Below, piece by piece: positions 38,011 through 50,034 of a stretch of 64,000 bases of DNA (the first letter of the stretch is position 1; every line of letters starts with the position of its first letter). A program made the translations under genes and the position numbers. The stretch lies in assembly GCA_029945375.1 (NCBI GenBank), contig CM057069.1, positions 930,001 to 994,000 of the forward strand, read 5' to 3'. The stretch is from Agaricus subrufescens. Taxonomy: Eukaryota; Basidiomycota; Agaricomycetes; Agaricales; Agaricaceae. The notes beneath the pieces are model-generated. The model did no database searches. It had not been told where the DNA came from and saw only the letters and a program-made list of their open reading frames with translations.

Positions 38011-39455
38011 TGTGTTCTGAAGTAAAGGTTGAGATAAACTGAAGTTGGATAGACAAGACGGAGAGGGCGAACCCTTAAATACTCCCTGGTGTGGCGTCAA
38101 TCATCTACTTCAAGTATCGGCCGCCTGCTACGGATTACCGGCTAATCAGATCCAGTGCATGTGGGGCGATGAAGAAAAAGGGATGGATCACAAGGGTGTT
38201 CGGTACACCATGACACCAAGAACGCGAAATGCGGGATCGTGATGTAATCGTCTGTGGACCTAGCGTTGTTCTCAGTTACTCAGCCACTATTGCTGGTATG
38301 ACATGAAAAATGTCACCGAGAATAGCCTTCGCCCATCATACCCCCGCGGAATCATTGAATTGAGGAACAAAAAAAAAGGGGAAAGATTCGGCAGTACCAC
38401 CTGTCAAGAGTGGATGAGGGTACGATTTCATGGAACTTTGGCTTACTGAGTAATGACAAGGAGATCTGAAATTCCTGCCTATGCCCTTTGTGGTAGCGAC
38501 ATTGAATAATCGGTGGCCGTACACATAGGGGATTCCCAAGCCTTTTGCCATAACGGAGCTGATAGCGGATAGCCCCGATACTAGGACGATAGAATAGTGC
38601 CAGCCCACATCACATAGAAGTGTTCCAGGGAGCCAATTGAAAATCAAGGGTTTGATACACACCACTAACATCTTTAGATCCAGTTACCAAAGGAAAGGAG
38701 CAGGGTTGAACAGCCCGCCGATAACAATTCAACAGCTCTTGGTGGCCCGCCCTTGGCCTATTTGCGACGTCAGTTGAGTTAATGTAGACGAATCAAGTAA
38801 AGCCGCTTATACCAAAATAGAGTATTTGACCCAGGGATATTAAGCAAGAGATGGCGTATGGGACACAGCCGTTAATCGCGGGGGACACCAGTCAAACCTT
38901 GAATTCGGAACCGTGATGCTGATTTTTAGGCAACAAATAGCGGATCAGTAATTACGAAATAATGATCGCATGAACACACCATACGACTCCACGGGTCGGC
39001 CAATATTCCGTGTCTGGCTAAGTGGAATCAGCTGCGCGCCTAGAAGTTCGATAGCTTCATTGTTTTGGTGAGTAGTGGATACATTACCAGTCATAATGAC
39101 CCAACATTCCACTAAGTCGGCCCTTATTTGCAAGCCTTGATTGTTAGAATGTGAGCTTGACTTAAGTATGTTTGTTGATTGTTCAACGAAATGTTCCTTA
39201 TTCGGCTCAGGTGGCGAGGATGATCACCAGATGTATTAAGTTGAAGCTGTCCAAAAAGTAGGCCGACTCGCAATACCCTGACTGAGGCGAAGATCAGCAA
39301 TAGCTTGTAATTGTCCGGGGGACTGGAGATGATGTGAAAAATGACAATCAAACTTCGGGATGAATCCTCAACATCGTATTTGCACTACCACGAAAGGAGA
39401 ACTATGAAAGCGCACCGTTACAGCTCGAATACTTCTAGTCACTGCCACAATTCGC
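38011..39455. other. Intergenic region
   Basis: No gene supported. A 111-codon minus frame at 38336-38671 has no recognisable features and poor context. The part next to 38010 should hold the halogenase promoter. Confidence 0.5.
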
Positions 39456-40150
39456 TCAACGTTCCAATTCAACCCATCTTTTCAGACCATCGGCCTGGGC
39501 TTGGAAGCCCATGTTTAGCTTGGTGCCCATGAGCCACTTGACGAGATAGGCCACCAATCCACTGAATGTTTCCACACTCTCATACTTTGTGACCTTCTTC
39601 ACTCCGCTCCCATCTTCTAGCTCCGCTTCCACTTCCGTTAGCCACTGCCATCGCTGTGTCCTCAAAATCCATGCCGGGATGCCCGATGTATCCCAAGCGA
39701 CCCTGAAACCTCCGTGGTCCAATGCGGTGACAATACAAAATGCTGAGCTCTTGTTGAATATGCCCACAGAGGTGTCATCAAGTGTTGGAGGGAGATGTAC
39801 AGGACTTATATGGATGTGTTTGCCAATTTGGAGTGATTGGTCCAAAGCAGGATTTTTACGCGAGTCGGTAATTGTCTGCTTGCGACTGATGAATTCAGAA
39901 CAAGACTTTAGACCTGCATTCGGGGTTTTAACACGAAAGTCTCTCTCACACGAATGGGTTCCTAGATTTATAACTCTGTGAATAAATGCAGGGTGACTGA
40001 CCGGAGGGGAAACGCGGACCAAAATTTGTATGACTTAAAGTCGAGAAGCGCGTCCCATACCTTGTCTGGCGGTGCATCGATAAGCGAAGAACCCGAGGCA
40101 GCAAAGACATAACTCTGTTCCAAGGGAGGGTTAGGGGAGGGGTTCACCAT
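39456..40150 (-). CDS. SRPBCC/START-like (polyketide cyclase-fold) small protein
   Basis: Exons 40150-40020, a 12-nt exon 39961-39950, and 39885-39456 give 190 aa. The N-terminal strand-helix reads SSLIDAPPDKVWDALLDFKSYKFW. With the 12-nt exon it becomes KFWNPFVRKQTITD, the standard continuation of this family. It ends with TKYESVETFSGLVAYLVKWLMGTKLNMGF, the C-terminal helix that closes the hydrophobic cavity. The fold binds small lipophilic ligands; some members are cyclases or aromatases. Position next to the halogenase is suggestive but not proof of a shared pathway. The first donor (GTCCGC) is weak. Without the micro-exon the conserved NPFV is lost. Confidence 0.78.
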
Positions 40151-41945
40151 TGTCGGCGTGGACGAATATGGACCTCTTGTGGTTTGTTGCCGTTGTGAAC
40201 CAGGTTACTAAGTTAGACTCTTGGCACGTGATACGCTCGGCTCTCCTCGGTTGAGCCCCCAAGGAGTTGGTAACAGTGGCTGGCAGATCAGGGCTCTCCT
40301 TGTCAGAGACTGATCGACAACGCCACCAACAGGAAAGATATATCTAATGGTTTGAACGCGTAAAGTCTTGCAGGATCTACTTGGCGAGCACAAGCGCTGC
40401 GTCATAATACCGGGACTATTTTTAGTCGCCGTGCATCAGACTCGAGTTGGTTGCGTTGAAACGAAGGGCTATGATATCCTGCACTTATGAATACAGTGTT
40501 CACCTCAAATCTTGATATGAGCCTCTCGCATTTTTTCTTGTCAATAAAAAAAATAAATAAAAATTCATTTTCTGTTTCTGCCCCAGCGTATTCGAGTCCG
40601 GGCTAAAGCCCGCGGTATGATGCTTATGATACCGTTCGTTTGTCCTTGTAAGTTCGAAGGCATCGGTAATCTCATTTCCGAGTTTCCGGCAACGTTATTC
40701 AGAATGACTCAGAAACCCCAAGAGCTGTAAGCACGCGCTTACAACACATACCAGGATATCACAAGAGAGGCCATCATGTTCCTTCCAAGTATAACGGTCA
40801 CCTGGTCGACCACGGTAGTCTGCTTACTGGAGCAGTGGTCATAACTCACCATTCTCGTACCATTCAGCCACAGAAACATTGCAACAAATCAACGGGGCAT
40901 TGATTTCCGGAAGTACGTATTACAAGGGTCAGGATTAATCCCGGAAAAATGCCGTTGGGCAAGGTCGGTATACACTGCATGCCGCTACCCTAGAAAACAA
41001 TGACTGGAGGGGATATAACATACTACCGGTACGCCGGTGTATATACGCTGACACACGCTCAGAGTTGATGAGTCGTGGTTAGTAATGGCGTGAATTGATT
41101 GTCGGGATTCTTCGCGCCACCGTCCCTTCCCCGCTGATACATCCCAGAATACTATTCGGGGCAACCTGGCCTAGTCAATTTGCAAGAATAGAAACTGCGC
41201 GCATGATATCTCTTAAAGCCGATCTACAACTTTTGGCTTACCTTTTCTTTTTGGTGTTTTTGTTTGAAAAAGGTCAATGGTGATAAACTCTGGCAGTTCC
41301 CGCTTTTGGGATTACCTCGCGGAGTAAGAAAAAATTTCGGGAAATGAAATATGGGAAATCAGAAAAAAAAAAAAAGTGAGGAAAATTTGAATGAAAAGTC
41401 AGCAGTAACACAATATAAAGTGTTTGATATTGATGTTTCAAGTTAAATTTGGGGGGGAGCAAGGGGGGAGGAAAACTCTCGCCTTTGCCCAGAAAGTTCC
41501 GACTCGGATCCCTTGGCCGAGAAGTTCCTCTCTCCCAGGCTTTTCATTCAACAAGTTAGAGTCGATGTCTAAAAAACCATTCTCGTTTTCCGATATCGCA
41601 GCCCAGTCTGCAACCGAAAGACTTGCTGAACTTTCGTGTTCATTTAGTACCACATGACAGATCATAGTAGTCATAGGTCACCAGTCCCCTCTTAGAGCTT
41701 TGCTAGATCTATACTAAATCTAATAGGCTCAAACTCATTTCCCAAGAAACCCCGGTTGACCGAAGGCACATCTCTGGACCCTCCCAAAAGAAAAATATGA
41801 CCGTGTAAACAAGCACATCTACATACTAGTCGATCATCATGAATATCACAAGATACTCTTCCTGTGGTGTCCCTGTTAGCGCAAAAACGGCAGTTACTAG
41901 GCCGGTAAGGGTAACAAATCCACATAGAAGGCCGGGTTCTCCATT

Positions 41946-41975
41946 CTATACCATACCATACCATACTTCATTCAT
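41946..41975. repeat. CCATA microsatellite
   Basis: Four near-perfect tandem copies of ccata/ctata. Confidence 0.8.
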
Positions 41976-42061
41976 CACATCACTCAAACACTGCATGTAC
42001 TACAATATATCCACTTTACTTTTTTGCTCCATCATATCATCGCACTTACGCTGTTTTTATC

Positions 42062-42083
42062 CAACACACCACACACACACACT
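42062..42083. repeat. CA microsatellite
   Basis: Short run of alternating c and a, with one interruption. Confidence 0.8.
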
Positions 42084-42942
42084 ATCCCGGGAGAGCGCTC
42101 TAACTCGAATAAAAAACTCGACACTAACCCCTAATCAGCTTTAGCAGCTACACATTACACCAACGGTTGATACATACAACCACCCTAGCATCTACGCACA
42201 AATAAACTCAAGCAAAGTATTTCCAGTACATTTCAAATGGGGCAAGATTTTCCATTCGGGCAACTCATTGCTACATCAAAAGTCCATCTGGTAAAGGGGG
42301 AAAATATCATGTAGGTCTAGCCTGAGCATGGAAACGGGGGTACAAAAAAAGACACACATAAACATGAAAACAAGCACCAGAGATCTAAGTATGCACCCAC
42401 AGAAGAAAAAAAAAGAAAGCAACGGCGCGAAATTATCAGACCATATCGTATGTGGCAGGTGTATATCAGAGAAATCCATCCTAGGGCCAAACGGCCGCGA
42501 CGCGAAACACCAGATAAAAAAAGAAAAGAAAACAGGGGCGCAGAAACGCCGGGACAGGTGCGTGAAAGGACTTCTGTCCATCAAATCAGGTCCAGCTAGA
42601 AGGAGCCGAGTGTGGAGTGGTCGAATGAGTGATCTGATAAGTAATGATGATAGATAAATGGACGCCTCGTGACGCGTGACCCCGAGTTACGAGGCATACC
42701 GCATCAGAGTGCTTGTAACCATGGCCATGCGGCCAAAAATAGACCACACAACAAGGTGCGTCCTGGAGCAGCGCTCCCGGGCTCGTCATGAGAATATTCA
42801 GGGGACCCGTCCCAGTGATAGGCATCCACCGCCTCGCGTCGTGATCTGACGGTAACAATGGGTATTTATGGTATATGACAACGGCAACAACAATGTGGAT
42901 GATGGGTAAATGAGTTTACTCGGCTTCGTGCCTGTCAGTTGA

Positions 42943-43714
42943 TCAGACTGCTGTCGTTGCGATTGTTGGTGCGGGCCGAGAGGATGATTGGAAATTTGTC
43001 AATGACGTTTGACTGCGAGGCGGTGGACGACATGGGAATCCGCCGATCCCTGTGGAGTTGTCGACAGCAGCGGGGGCCGAGAGGGGCCTTTTGGGGAGTG
43101 TGGAGGAGTATAAGATATATGGTTCACCACCGGCTAGCAGCTCCTCGTCGTCGTCATCGGCACGTGGAGGGTAAGGTGACGTTGAGGGGTAGGAGTGTGT
43201 ACTTGAATCAAAGATGCCGCGTGCAGAAGAATAGTGAGGTTGTTGTGGGGTATTGGATGATTTAAATGAAGTGGCGTTTGCGCTGGGAAGATGCAAGTTT
43301 TTGTAGTTTCTACGCTGTCGGTTCTGCGGGGGGCTGGCGCTTGCAGCAGCGATGGCCAGTTTTGTGAGGTGCGCGTCTAGATCCTGCTTTTGGGGCAGGG
43401 GGGTATGCGTATGGGTGGTATCGAGCGGCGAAGCGGGTGTGCGGGGCGATGAAGATTCGCTAGACGATGTACTGGAGGTCTGTAAAAATGAAAAGCATAG
43501 GAGAAATCAGGAATAGTCAATATTTTTCTGGAAAACAACGGCGCACAGAGGAATGAGAACGATGGTTGATTCTCGTCCATGCAAGCATTGCAAGGCGTTC
43601 TCTGCGCTGCTGGGGAGATTCCTGAAAGGGCAGCTGGCGGCCCGCGGCATCGTAGGAGGGGCTGTCGGGGAGGAGGACGTGGGCTGAGCGCAGGTAGTCG
43701 GCGAGGGAAGGCAT
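42943..43714 (-). CDS. Small Ser/Pro-rich protein, unknown
   Basis: Exons 43714-43547 and 43479-42943 give 234 aa. Not recognised. The first exon is the most protein-like part: MPSLADYLRSAHVLLPDSP, then SPQQRRERLAMLAWTRINHRS, a short amphipathic and basic segment. The rest is rich in Ser, Thr, Pro and Asn, with an acidic DDDDEEL patch, and is probably disordered. The donor GTGCGC is weak; the acceptor follows a good pyrimidine tract. It shares a 194-bp promoter with the BAG-domain gene, so the two may be co-regulated. Confidence 0.62.
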
Positions 43715-43908
43715 GTGTGTTACGTGGGGTGGACATGGACGCCGACATGTTTTTGAGAACAACAGCTCCGATCTGCCCGTGGGAAGATCACTCCGTTGCC
43801 GCTTTTGGACAGACCCTGACGCTTCTTCTCGACACTTCGCGACACTTCTCGACACCCGTCCGGCCCACATATTACCTCCCCGCCTCGGCCTCGCCGTGGA
43901 CCACAGCC
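43715..43908. promoter_or_regulatory. Short bidirectional promoter
   Basis: Only 194 bp separate the divergent ATGs at 43714 (minus) and 43909 (plus). The stretch has direct repeats of tctcgacact / tcgcgacact near 43,830-43,850. No TATA box is obvious. Confidence 0.55.
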
Positions 43909-44889
43909 ATGTTTTCCCTCGACCCCTTCTACCGCGCATACACCTCCCCGCACAGTCTCAGCCGTGCTCAGGCCATCGCTGCTCAACGTGCGAAGAGAGC
44001 ACAGTGGTTGCCGGACGAATCATACGACGACGATGATTACAACTACGATCGGTTCTCTCCTCGCGAGCGGGCTTACTTGGATGCTCACCGGCATCAGGTC
44101 TTGATGGAGCAGGAACGCCAGCGGAGGGAAATGGAATGCATGAAACAGGCAGCGGAAGAACGGAGATGGCAGGAGGAACTGGACAACAGGCAGAAGGAGG
44201 ACGAAGTGGCTAGACTCAAGCTGCAGGAAGAGAAGCTGCGCCGGAGGCAGACTCAGGTACGTGACCCACTCTGCTGCGACGGCTTCCGTGCTAACCCTGT
44301 CTAGGATCCTGGTCCTCGCGCCCGTTCCGGTAGTCCTCCTCGCCGAATTCCCATCTTCGACGGTACTCCACCTGCTTCAGCCGCAGAATCTCCTTCCCCA
44401 GAACAGCCTCCGGCATACGATAACAAAACACAAGAGGAAGCCGCCTCTAAGATCCAACATCATTACCGAATTCACCGCTCGCTTCAATCAATTAAAGACA
44501 TCTCCTCCCAATTTGAAACTCTCCGTAATGGATTCATCCATCCATCCATCATCACTTTCCACGATCCCCACCCCTCATCCACCCGCACCATCGACGTCCC
44601 CTCCGAGCCATCCAATGACGTAAATTCCGACTCAGTTTCACATTTTCCGAAACTCGCATACAATTCAACCAACTACAATCTACATGCATACAACGAATCA
44701 CTCGACAACCTCCTCGTCAAGCTTGATGGCGTAGAAAGTTGGGGCGACCCGGATGTAAGGACGAAACGGAGAAGCGTGGTAAAAAGAATCGAACAAGAAC
44801 AAGGACGCGTAGAACGATTCTGCCAAGACACTTGGCTGAAATATCTGAACACTCAGGAAAACAAGGAGATACTTGACACTTCACAGTAA
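43909..44889 (+). CDS. BAG-domain protein with IQ motif
   Basis: Exons 43909-44256 and 44305-44889 give 310 aa. The N-terminal half has a long charged helix (EQERQRREMECMKQAAEER and on) predicted as coiled coil. A Pro-rich linker leads to an IQ-type calmodulin-binding motif (ASKIQHHYRIHRSL, about 163-176). The C-terminal third fits a BAG domain: ESLDNLLVKLDGVESWGD, then RRSVVKRIEQEQGRVE. BAG domains bind the Hsp70 ATPase domain and act as nucleotide-exchange cofactors. IQ plus BAG together is known from plant BAG proteins and occurs in basidiomycetes. The domain call is by pattern. It is divergent from the Ser/Pro-rich gene. Confidence 0.78.
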
Positions 44890-45536
44890 TATACTACTGT
44901 ATAATTCATGGACATGTATTTGTTAAATTATTTTACATGTTATTCTAGTTGTACCAAACAGGAAAATTAAACCCCTATTGTATCATACATGACGTCACTG
45001 ATAAATTTACGAGGACCATCGATCGGAGTTAATAAGATACTTGGACATGCGGCACCGTTTTTACCATCTGGTTTTCCCATGCTCATTGCTCAGGAAGATA
45101 TGCCAATCGCACGACTTCGACATATGCTGTTTTAGGGAAGTGTGAGAGTGGAATAGAAGGAGCAGCATTGTCAGTACCGGAGTGATGGGCTTCAGCCGGA
45201 CCGGGATCGTACAGGTACCCGGAGGTTTCGGTCCTTTGTTGAATTGATCGTTGCTTGTGATGTACAGATCCTCGAGCCAGACAATAGACTTTAGCTAGTG
45301 ATTACTCGTACTATGACTACACATATATACAGTATAATATAAAAACGTCGTCTTGTGTTCTTGGCCAACTTATCACCGTATTAACTTTTTTTTTCTTCCC
45401 TGAGACCCTCCTCTGTCACCGTATCAAACATCAGAAATGATCCAATTACCCAGTGTACGATCAAAAAAATACATCAAAATTAAAACCCAGAGAAAACAAA
45501 GAAAAAAAATGATCGACACGACATTGCATCACTGTA
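44890..45536. other. Intergenic region before the membrane-protein array
   Basis: No gene seen. The last 90 bp (aaaacccagagaaaacaaagaaaa) recur downstream of the intact array genes at about 50,260-50,285 and 52,360-52,385, so they are the 3' flank of the array unit. Confidence 0.55.
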
Positions 45537-46088
45537 TCAAACGCCATCACTATGATTTAATACCAAGCTATCTCCAATGGTGATGGCAAGTCACGAAATA
45601 CTCGACAGGCTAGTGAGGCCATCAGAGGCACTAACATTGCTGGGAAGATGGGTTTGATGATTTGGGGTATGGAAGGGAGGCTTATGGCGATGCCTACGAG
45701 GATGGTTACTCCTACGGTAAGTCTGAACAAAAAAAAAAAAACAACGATAATTTTAGCACCGGGGAGAACAAGAACTCTATAAAGAGGGGGAGGGGGCATA
45801 CAAGTAGTATTGTTGTCCTCCTTTCAGAACTGCTCGTGATAAATGTGGGAGTGCTCCCCCAGAAATGAAAGTATACAGCCAAGTTCTCGGTGAACTATTT
45901 TCGTAAAATGTACTGAACGTTTTTGTGATTTTGTATGAAATCGCCAAGAGGACTGAGGTGTCGAAGATGAAAAGGATGAGAACGCAGATGGCGGCGAGAG
46001 GTGAGATTCCGTTGTCTTTGAAATCGTTGGTTCCTGGGTTTGTGTTTCCATTTACTAAGAGGGGTATTGAGATTGGGGACAGACATGA
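45537..46088 (-). pseudogene. Truncated seven-TM array gene (copy I)
   Basis: Only the equivalents of exons 4 and 5 remain. The exon-4 start (TCATGTCTGTCCCCAATCTC) jumps directly to the part encoding SIPLLVNGN, so TM3 and TM4 are deleted. The last exon has lost about 16 nt after CRVFRD, changing the frame of the C-terminus. Exons 1-3 are missing. The remaining reading frame (PLAAICVLILFIFDTSVLLA, AVLKGGQQYYL) is close to copies II-IV, so decay came mainly by deletion. Upstream, flank sequence of the family persists to about 46,200. Confidence 0.75.
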
Positions 46089-46229
46089 CTGCAGGAAATA
46101 GTGACTGTGGCTGATTTCATTGCTTGGCATTTGATTTTTTGTGTTGATCAAGCTAGTAGCAGCAGCAGGCTTCTATGACCCAACTTGAACTCGCTTGACA
46201 TCATTTGCGCATTGAGGCCAAACACTCGT

Positions 46230-48405
46230 AAAGAGCTCCTATGGTCACGCTACAGTGCTGGCTTGCATAAGTTCAAACGGTTCAGCTAGAAGAGGGCTAG
46301 AATATCTGGGATCTGGTCTGCATTGTGGCAGTATGGGTGCAAAAATTTGTACTGGTAGATTGCAGCTATACTGGAGGCAATTTGTGACATCATATGAAAC
46401 GACCTAAAATTGTACACAGAATCATTTATCCACTCGACAACTCACTGTTCTACTGTAGCCCCATAAGATTTGCTACCTCCTGGGCGATAGCAGTTCCCAT
46501 AACATCGTCAGAACCTTCCTCATTGATCCTAGTGGTCATAGTCCTGCAGAAGTCACAGTACCACTGGTGGTTGCAACCCAGGTTTGCTCTATTTGACCGA
46601 GGACGAGCTTTATGTAAGGCACGATTTTTCGCTTCGAGAACCTTGACGACCCTTTCAATACCCAACACACCGGCTTCTTCTTTGGACATATTTTCATCTG
46701 GATTGCGTTCTAGGATGGTCTTGTAGGCAGAAGAGAGCCATGTTTTCAGACAGTACTTGTCACCAAGACGCACTCAATCTACCACCGGGATCTCATCAGG
46801 CTCAAGCTCTCCACAGATGTACTCAAAAATTGTGTCGAAAACGAATTGATGAGCAATACTGAGGAGAGCGAGTTTTTCGTCTTGCTCAAAAGCAAGAATG
46901 TCAGCCAGCGTCTTTTTGTTAGGTATAGGCAGGGTCCTGTTCAGTTATATGATCATATCAGAGCTCATCATCTTCTGCCAAAGGGAAAGATAAAATAACT
47001 CACATTGCATAAAAGAATCGCAAAAGAGTTTTGAATTCTTTCACAGTCACTTGTGATAACACAATGGGCTTCTCGTCGGACATCCCCTCAGCCACCGTAG
47101 CCACATTTTCACAATTCTTCGCTTGAAAAAACATATCCCGAAAGATCTCGGAGCCTTGGATGAAGTAGTGGCGATGGACCTTGAATAATTGATCTTCGAC
47201 CTGACACGCCATTGAGTAAGTTTTGCTCAATGCCAATTATACAGTACCTCACCAGAAAGATAGCCATAGGATCATCGTCAAAGTAAAACGATTCAGCATG
47301 GATAGGAGTCGAGTTTGCAGGTCTCGAAAACGGAGGTCAGCTTTCGATTCATTTCATGATTCATAAAAATAAGTCTTACGAAGAAGTCTCCATAGTTTTA
47401 TTTATGCCAAGTGATGAGCAAAGGAACAAGAAACTCAATGAAGTGTGTTGCAATCGATCGATTATCACTTGCAATATGTTCAGAAGTGAGGCTGGTGAGG
47501 CGTGGCACATCTTCTCTTCTCTCGGTGTAAGCAGGGCATTAACAATATTAGATACTAATTATAGAACCAGTTAATACAAAAGCCACTTCTTCGGTGTAAG
47601 TGAGTAACACACTCCTTTTCTCTTTGACATAGGCTAATCACCGTCACCTGTTCCACTATCTTGAATTCACCTATATATTATATATATTGCTGGGAGCACT
47701 GAGGTAATGAAATGTTGGTTGCGAGCAAACAGAGTGATCTACTCAGTTACGACTCGATATATTATCATCGTGCGGACCGCCTACTGGACAGCCTGTCTTA
47801 TCAATTTTCTATACCACTGAGAGCGTAGATAAGACGCAATTTACAGGACAAGGTGACTCAATGGCGTTTCAGTCTTACCATTACCAGGTCCGGCATATTG
47901 CCACCAGATCTCAGTCTATCTGTTGGGTTACTCTCACATTAGCGTTCCGATATCTCAGCAACAAATTTTGTTTTACACCTACCACCGAAACTTATCAGGC
48001 TAGGCCTCGGCAAAACAAAACTATAACAGCCCTCATAACTGCTCATAGTACAATCGAGAAAAGCGCATCTCATACTTCCTTGATTACCAGTGGAAGGTCT
48101 CTGTCCAGGTACTCGGCCCAATCATGCCTTGAGAAAATGGATCCTTTCATAAAAGGTTGCCGTTGATGTCAACACTTCGTAAGAATGCCTCGGTCCGCAT
48201 AGACTTAGTTGGCTCCGTCGAAAAATGGCAGGAATCTTGAAATCTTGAATTTGTATTGTAACAACGAGAAGAAGAACCTGAACAGATAAATAACAACCCG
48301 GTACACTCGGGAGCTATTGATCATGTCCTTGTCTCTAGTATCCAACCTACTACTATATGCGCAACTTACCCATTCGGTAAACCATTTCGTTAATGTAATT
48401 ATACA
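46230..48405 (-). repeat. Inverted copy of a BTB-array segment
   Basis: Read on the minus strand, this segment follows the plus-strand order of 30.15-33.18 kb: flank after a BTB stop codon, spacer with the aagtttcggtggt and caggtgac landmarks, promoter block, BTB gene (G versus E), and its 3' flank. It lacks the roughly 700-bp insertion present at 30748-31455. The outer break at 48,405 falls at the last codons of a BTB gene and at a CAT simple repeat next to the membrane-protein gene. The inner break is between 46,200 and 46,240. Confidence 0.75.
46450..47393 (-). pseudogene. BTB/POZ gene copy G, one nonsense codon
   Basis: Exons 47393-47380, 47322-47253, 47200-47004 and 46936-46450 keep splice sites and frame, but TGA stands at 46776-46774 (codon 148 of 256). 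Copy F has CGA there, in the same VDRVRLGDKY block, and A-E have an Arg codon. The truncated product would keep the whole BTB domain (QLFKVHRHYFIQGSEIF) but lose the rest of the helical region and the Cys tail. First exon is 3 nt shorter than in the other copies. Closest relative is copy E. Decay seems recent; a short BTB-only protein could still be made. Confidence 0.8.
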
Positions 48406-48416
48406 CATCATCATCA
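47394..48416. other. Upstream and spacer region of BTB copy G
   Basis: No gene seen. It holds the promoter block of G (reverse of cttacaccgagagaa, about 47,520) and the inverted repeat-unit spacer. A CAT microsatellite lies at about 48,405-48,419, at the junction with the next gene. Confidence 0.6.
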
Positions 48417-49595
48417 TCAAACGCCATGAGCTTGATTTAATACCAAGCTATCTCCAATAGTGAGGGGGATGCTGGTATCTAGAAGTTTTATGTCTCGAAA
48501 TACTCGGCAGGCTAATGAGGCTATTAGAGGTACTAGCATTGCTGGGAAGATGGGTTTGATGATTTCGGGTATAGAGGGGAGGCATATGGCGATGCCTACG
48601 AGGATGGTTACTCCTACAGTAAGTCTGAGGTAAAGAACAACAATGATTTTAGCACCGGGGAGAACAAGAACTCTATAAAAGGGTAGAGAACGTACAAGTA
48701 GTATTGTTGTCCTCCTTTCAGAACAGCTCGTGCTAAACGTGGGAGTGCTCCCCCAGAAATGAAAGTATAAAATGAAGCTTTTGGCGAGCTATTTCCGGGA
48801 AGTGTACTGAACGATTTAGTGATTTTATATGAAATTGCCAAGAGGACAGAGGTGTCAAAGATGAAAAGGATGAAAACGCAGATGGCGGCAAGAGGTGAGA
48901 TACCATCGTCTTTGAAATATTTGGTTCCTGGGTCTGTATCTCCATTTACTAAGAGGGGTATGGATCTTTCGGATCCGGAGAAGATGATGTAGAGGATTGA
49001 GAAGGAGAGGATGATGTAGAGGATTAAGAAGAAGCGGCGGACCCATTTCTCGTTGGAGTAGACGGCTTGGACTCGGCGGAGAAAGAGAAAGGAGGATGTG
49101 ATGGCGATTAACATGGTCATGCATGCCATTGCTCGAGTTATAGCTTGGAGATTGGGGACGGATATGACTGAAGAGGGGTCTAGTGGGTTTTGATTACTTT
49201 GGGCAAAGTTGTGGCATACCTCTTACGATGATGGCAAGAAACATATAGATGAAGGGTATGATTCTATAATTGGTATAAGAGTTGGAAGCAGTCCCGGCGG
49301 TTAGAGAAGAAATCACCTTGAAAGGATAAAAGAGAGTATCACACAACTAAACCGACTCTGCCGTACAATTTGGAAATCAATTGGGATGTAAACTAATATA
49401 TCCCATATAGTGGCCTATGCGGAAGAAATTAGTCATGGTATGACGGCCAATGATGGAATGGATACCTACACCGAGGATCATCATAGAGATATTGTTTACG
49501 AACTCTAGCTGCCAAGCGTCCAACGAAGAAAAATGGTTGAGGGTAACATCGGGATTGAGAAATACTGCCGTTGGGTCGTTGGTATTGTTAGACAT
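48417..49595 (-). CDS. Seven-transmembrane protein, array copy II
   Basis: Exons 49595-49470, 49414-49317, 49263-49220, 49167-48696 and 48624-48417 give 315 aa. A soluble N-terminus (NDPTAVFLNPDVTLNHFSS) leads to seven hydrophobic stretches: MMILGATIWDILVYIPI; VILSFILSRIIPFIYMFLAI; MACMTMLIAITSSFLFL; FFLILYIILSFSILYIIF; LAAICVFILFIFDTSVLLA; LLTVGVTILVGIAICLPSI; IFPAMLVPLIASLACRVF. The layout suggests a receptor-like or small integral membrane protein. I do not recognise a named family. TM4 carries nine extra residues compared with III and IV. Function is unknown. Confidence 0.75.
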
Positions 49596-50034
49596 GAGTT
49601 GAAGAATTCGGGTGAAACTAGGAAGAATTCAGTAAATACACCATACTAATAGTTCGGACAACCCCCAGTCTCCCACATTCAAACAAAGTTACTTACTAAT
49701 TCCACCAATCGGCTTATTATGATACATTACTCTGATGATCGGCTATGAGGAACCAGCGAATGCCCATTGCTAGTGATTGATACCGTGAAATGTTGAAAGA
49801 CCGATAATTTGCAAGCGGGTTTCTTGTTGTGGGGGTCGAGGTTTTGACACGAGGAAAACTTGCAGGCAATGTCTCTCCGCAGAAGGTCATGTCGGGATCG
49901 CTGTATTTATAGGAGAGATCGGGGTGGAAATTGAGCTCTGAGGTTCTGTTTGCCAGGTATGTGGCATAATTTTGGAGGGTTGTAGGATTGCGGTGAAACA
50001 CAGACGTCCCCGCCATCGTCGCATCTTGCGGCAT
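49596..50034 (-). promoter_or_regulatory. Conserved leader region of array copy II, possible 5' UTR intron
   Basis: This region recurs upstream of copies III (51455-51900) and IV (53563-54010). It contains a GTAAGT donor (reverse of acttac at about 49,692) and a tcctag acceptor just before the ATG, so a spliced 5' UTR is likely. A 105-codon frame starts at 50034 (MPQDATMAGTS), but is not kept open in the other copies, so it is more likely leader than coding. Confidence 0.5.

Larger units (their letters stand above)
40151..42942. other. Long intergenic region with simple repeats
   Basis: This 2.8-kb gap has no gene I can support. It contains a CCATA pentamer run at about 41946-41975 and a CA run at about 42062-42083, besides an A-rich, lysine-like plus frame (42328-42657) that looks spurious. 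A small perfect hairpin, gggctaaagccc, lies near 40,600. Confidence 0.5.

Noticed and set aside
38336..38671. 111-codon hydrophobic minus frame
   Set aside because: No splice partners, no family resemblance and no supporting context.
40590..40615. Short hairpin gggctaaagccc as a terminator or ncRNA
   Set aside because: Isolated, short, and in a eukaryotic intergenic region; chance is a good enough explanation.
42328..42657. Lysine-rich 109-codon plus frame
   Set aside because: Composition follows A-rich low-complexity DNA, with no conserved feature.
49717..50034. 105-codon minus frame as an extra N-terminal exon of seven-TM copy II
   Set aside because: The frame is not open in copies III and IV, and the ATG at 49595 matches in all three.
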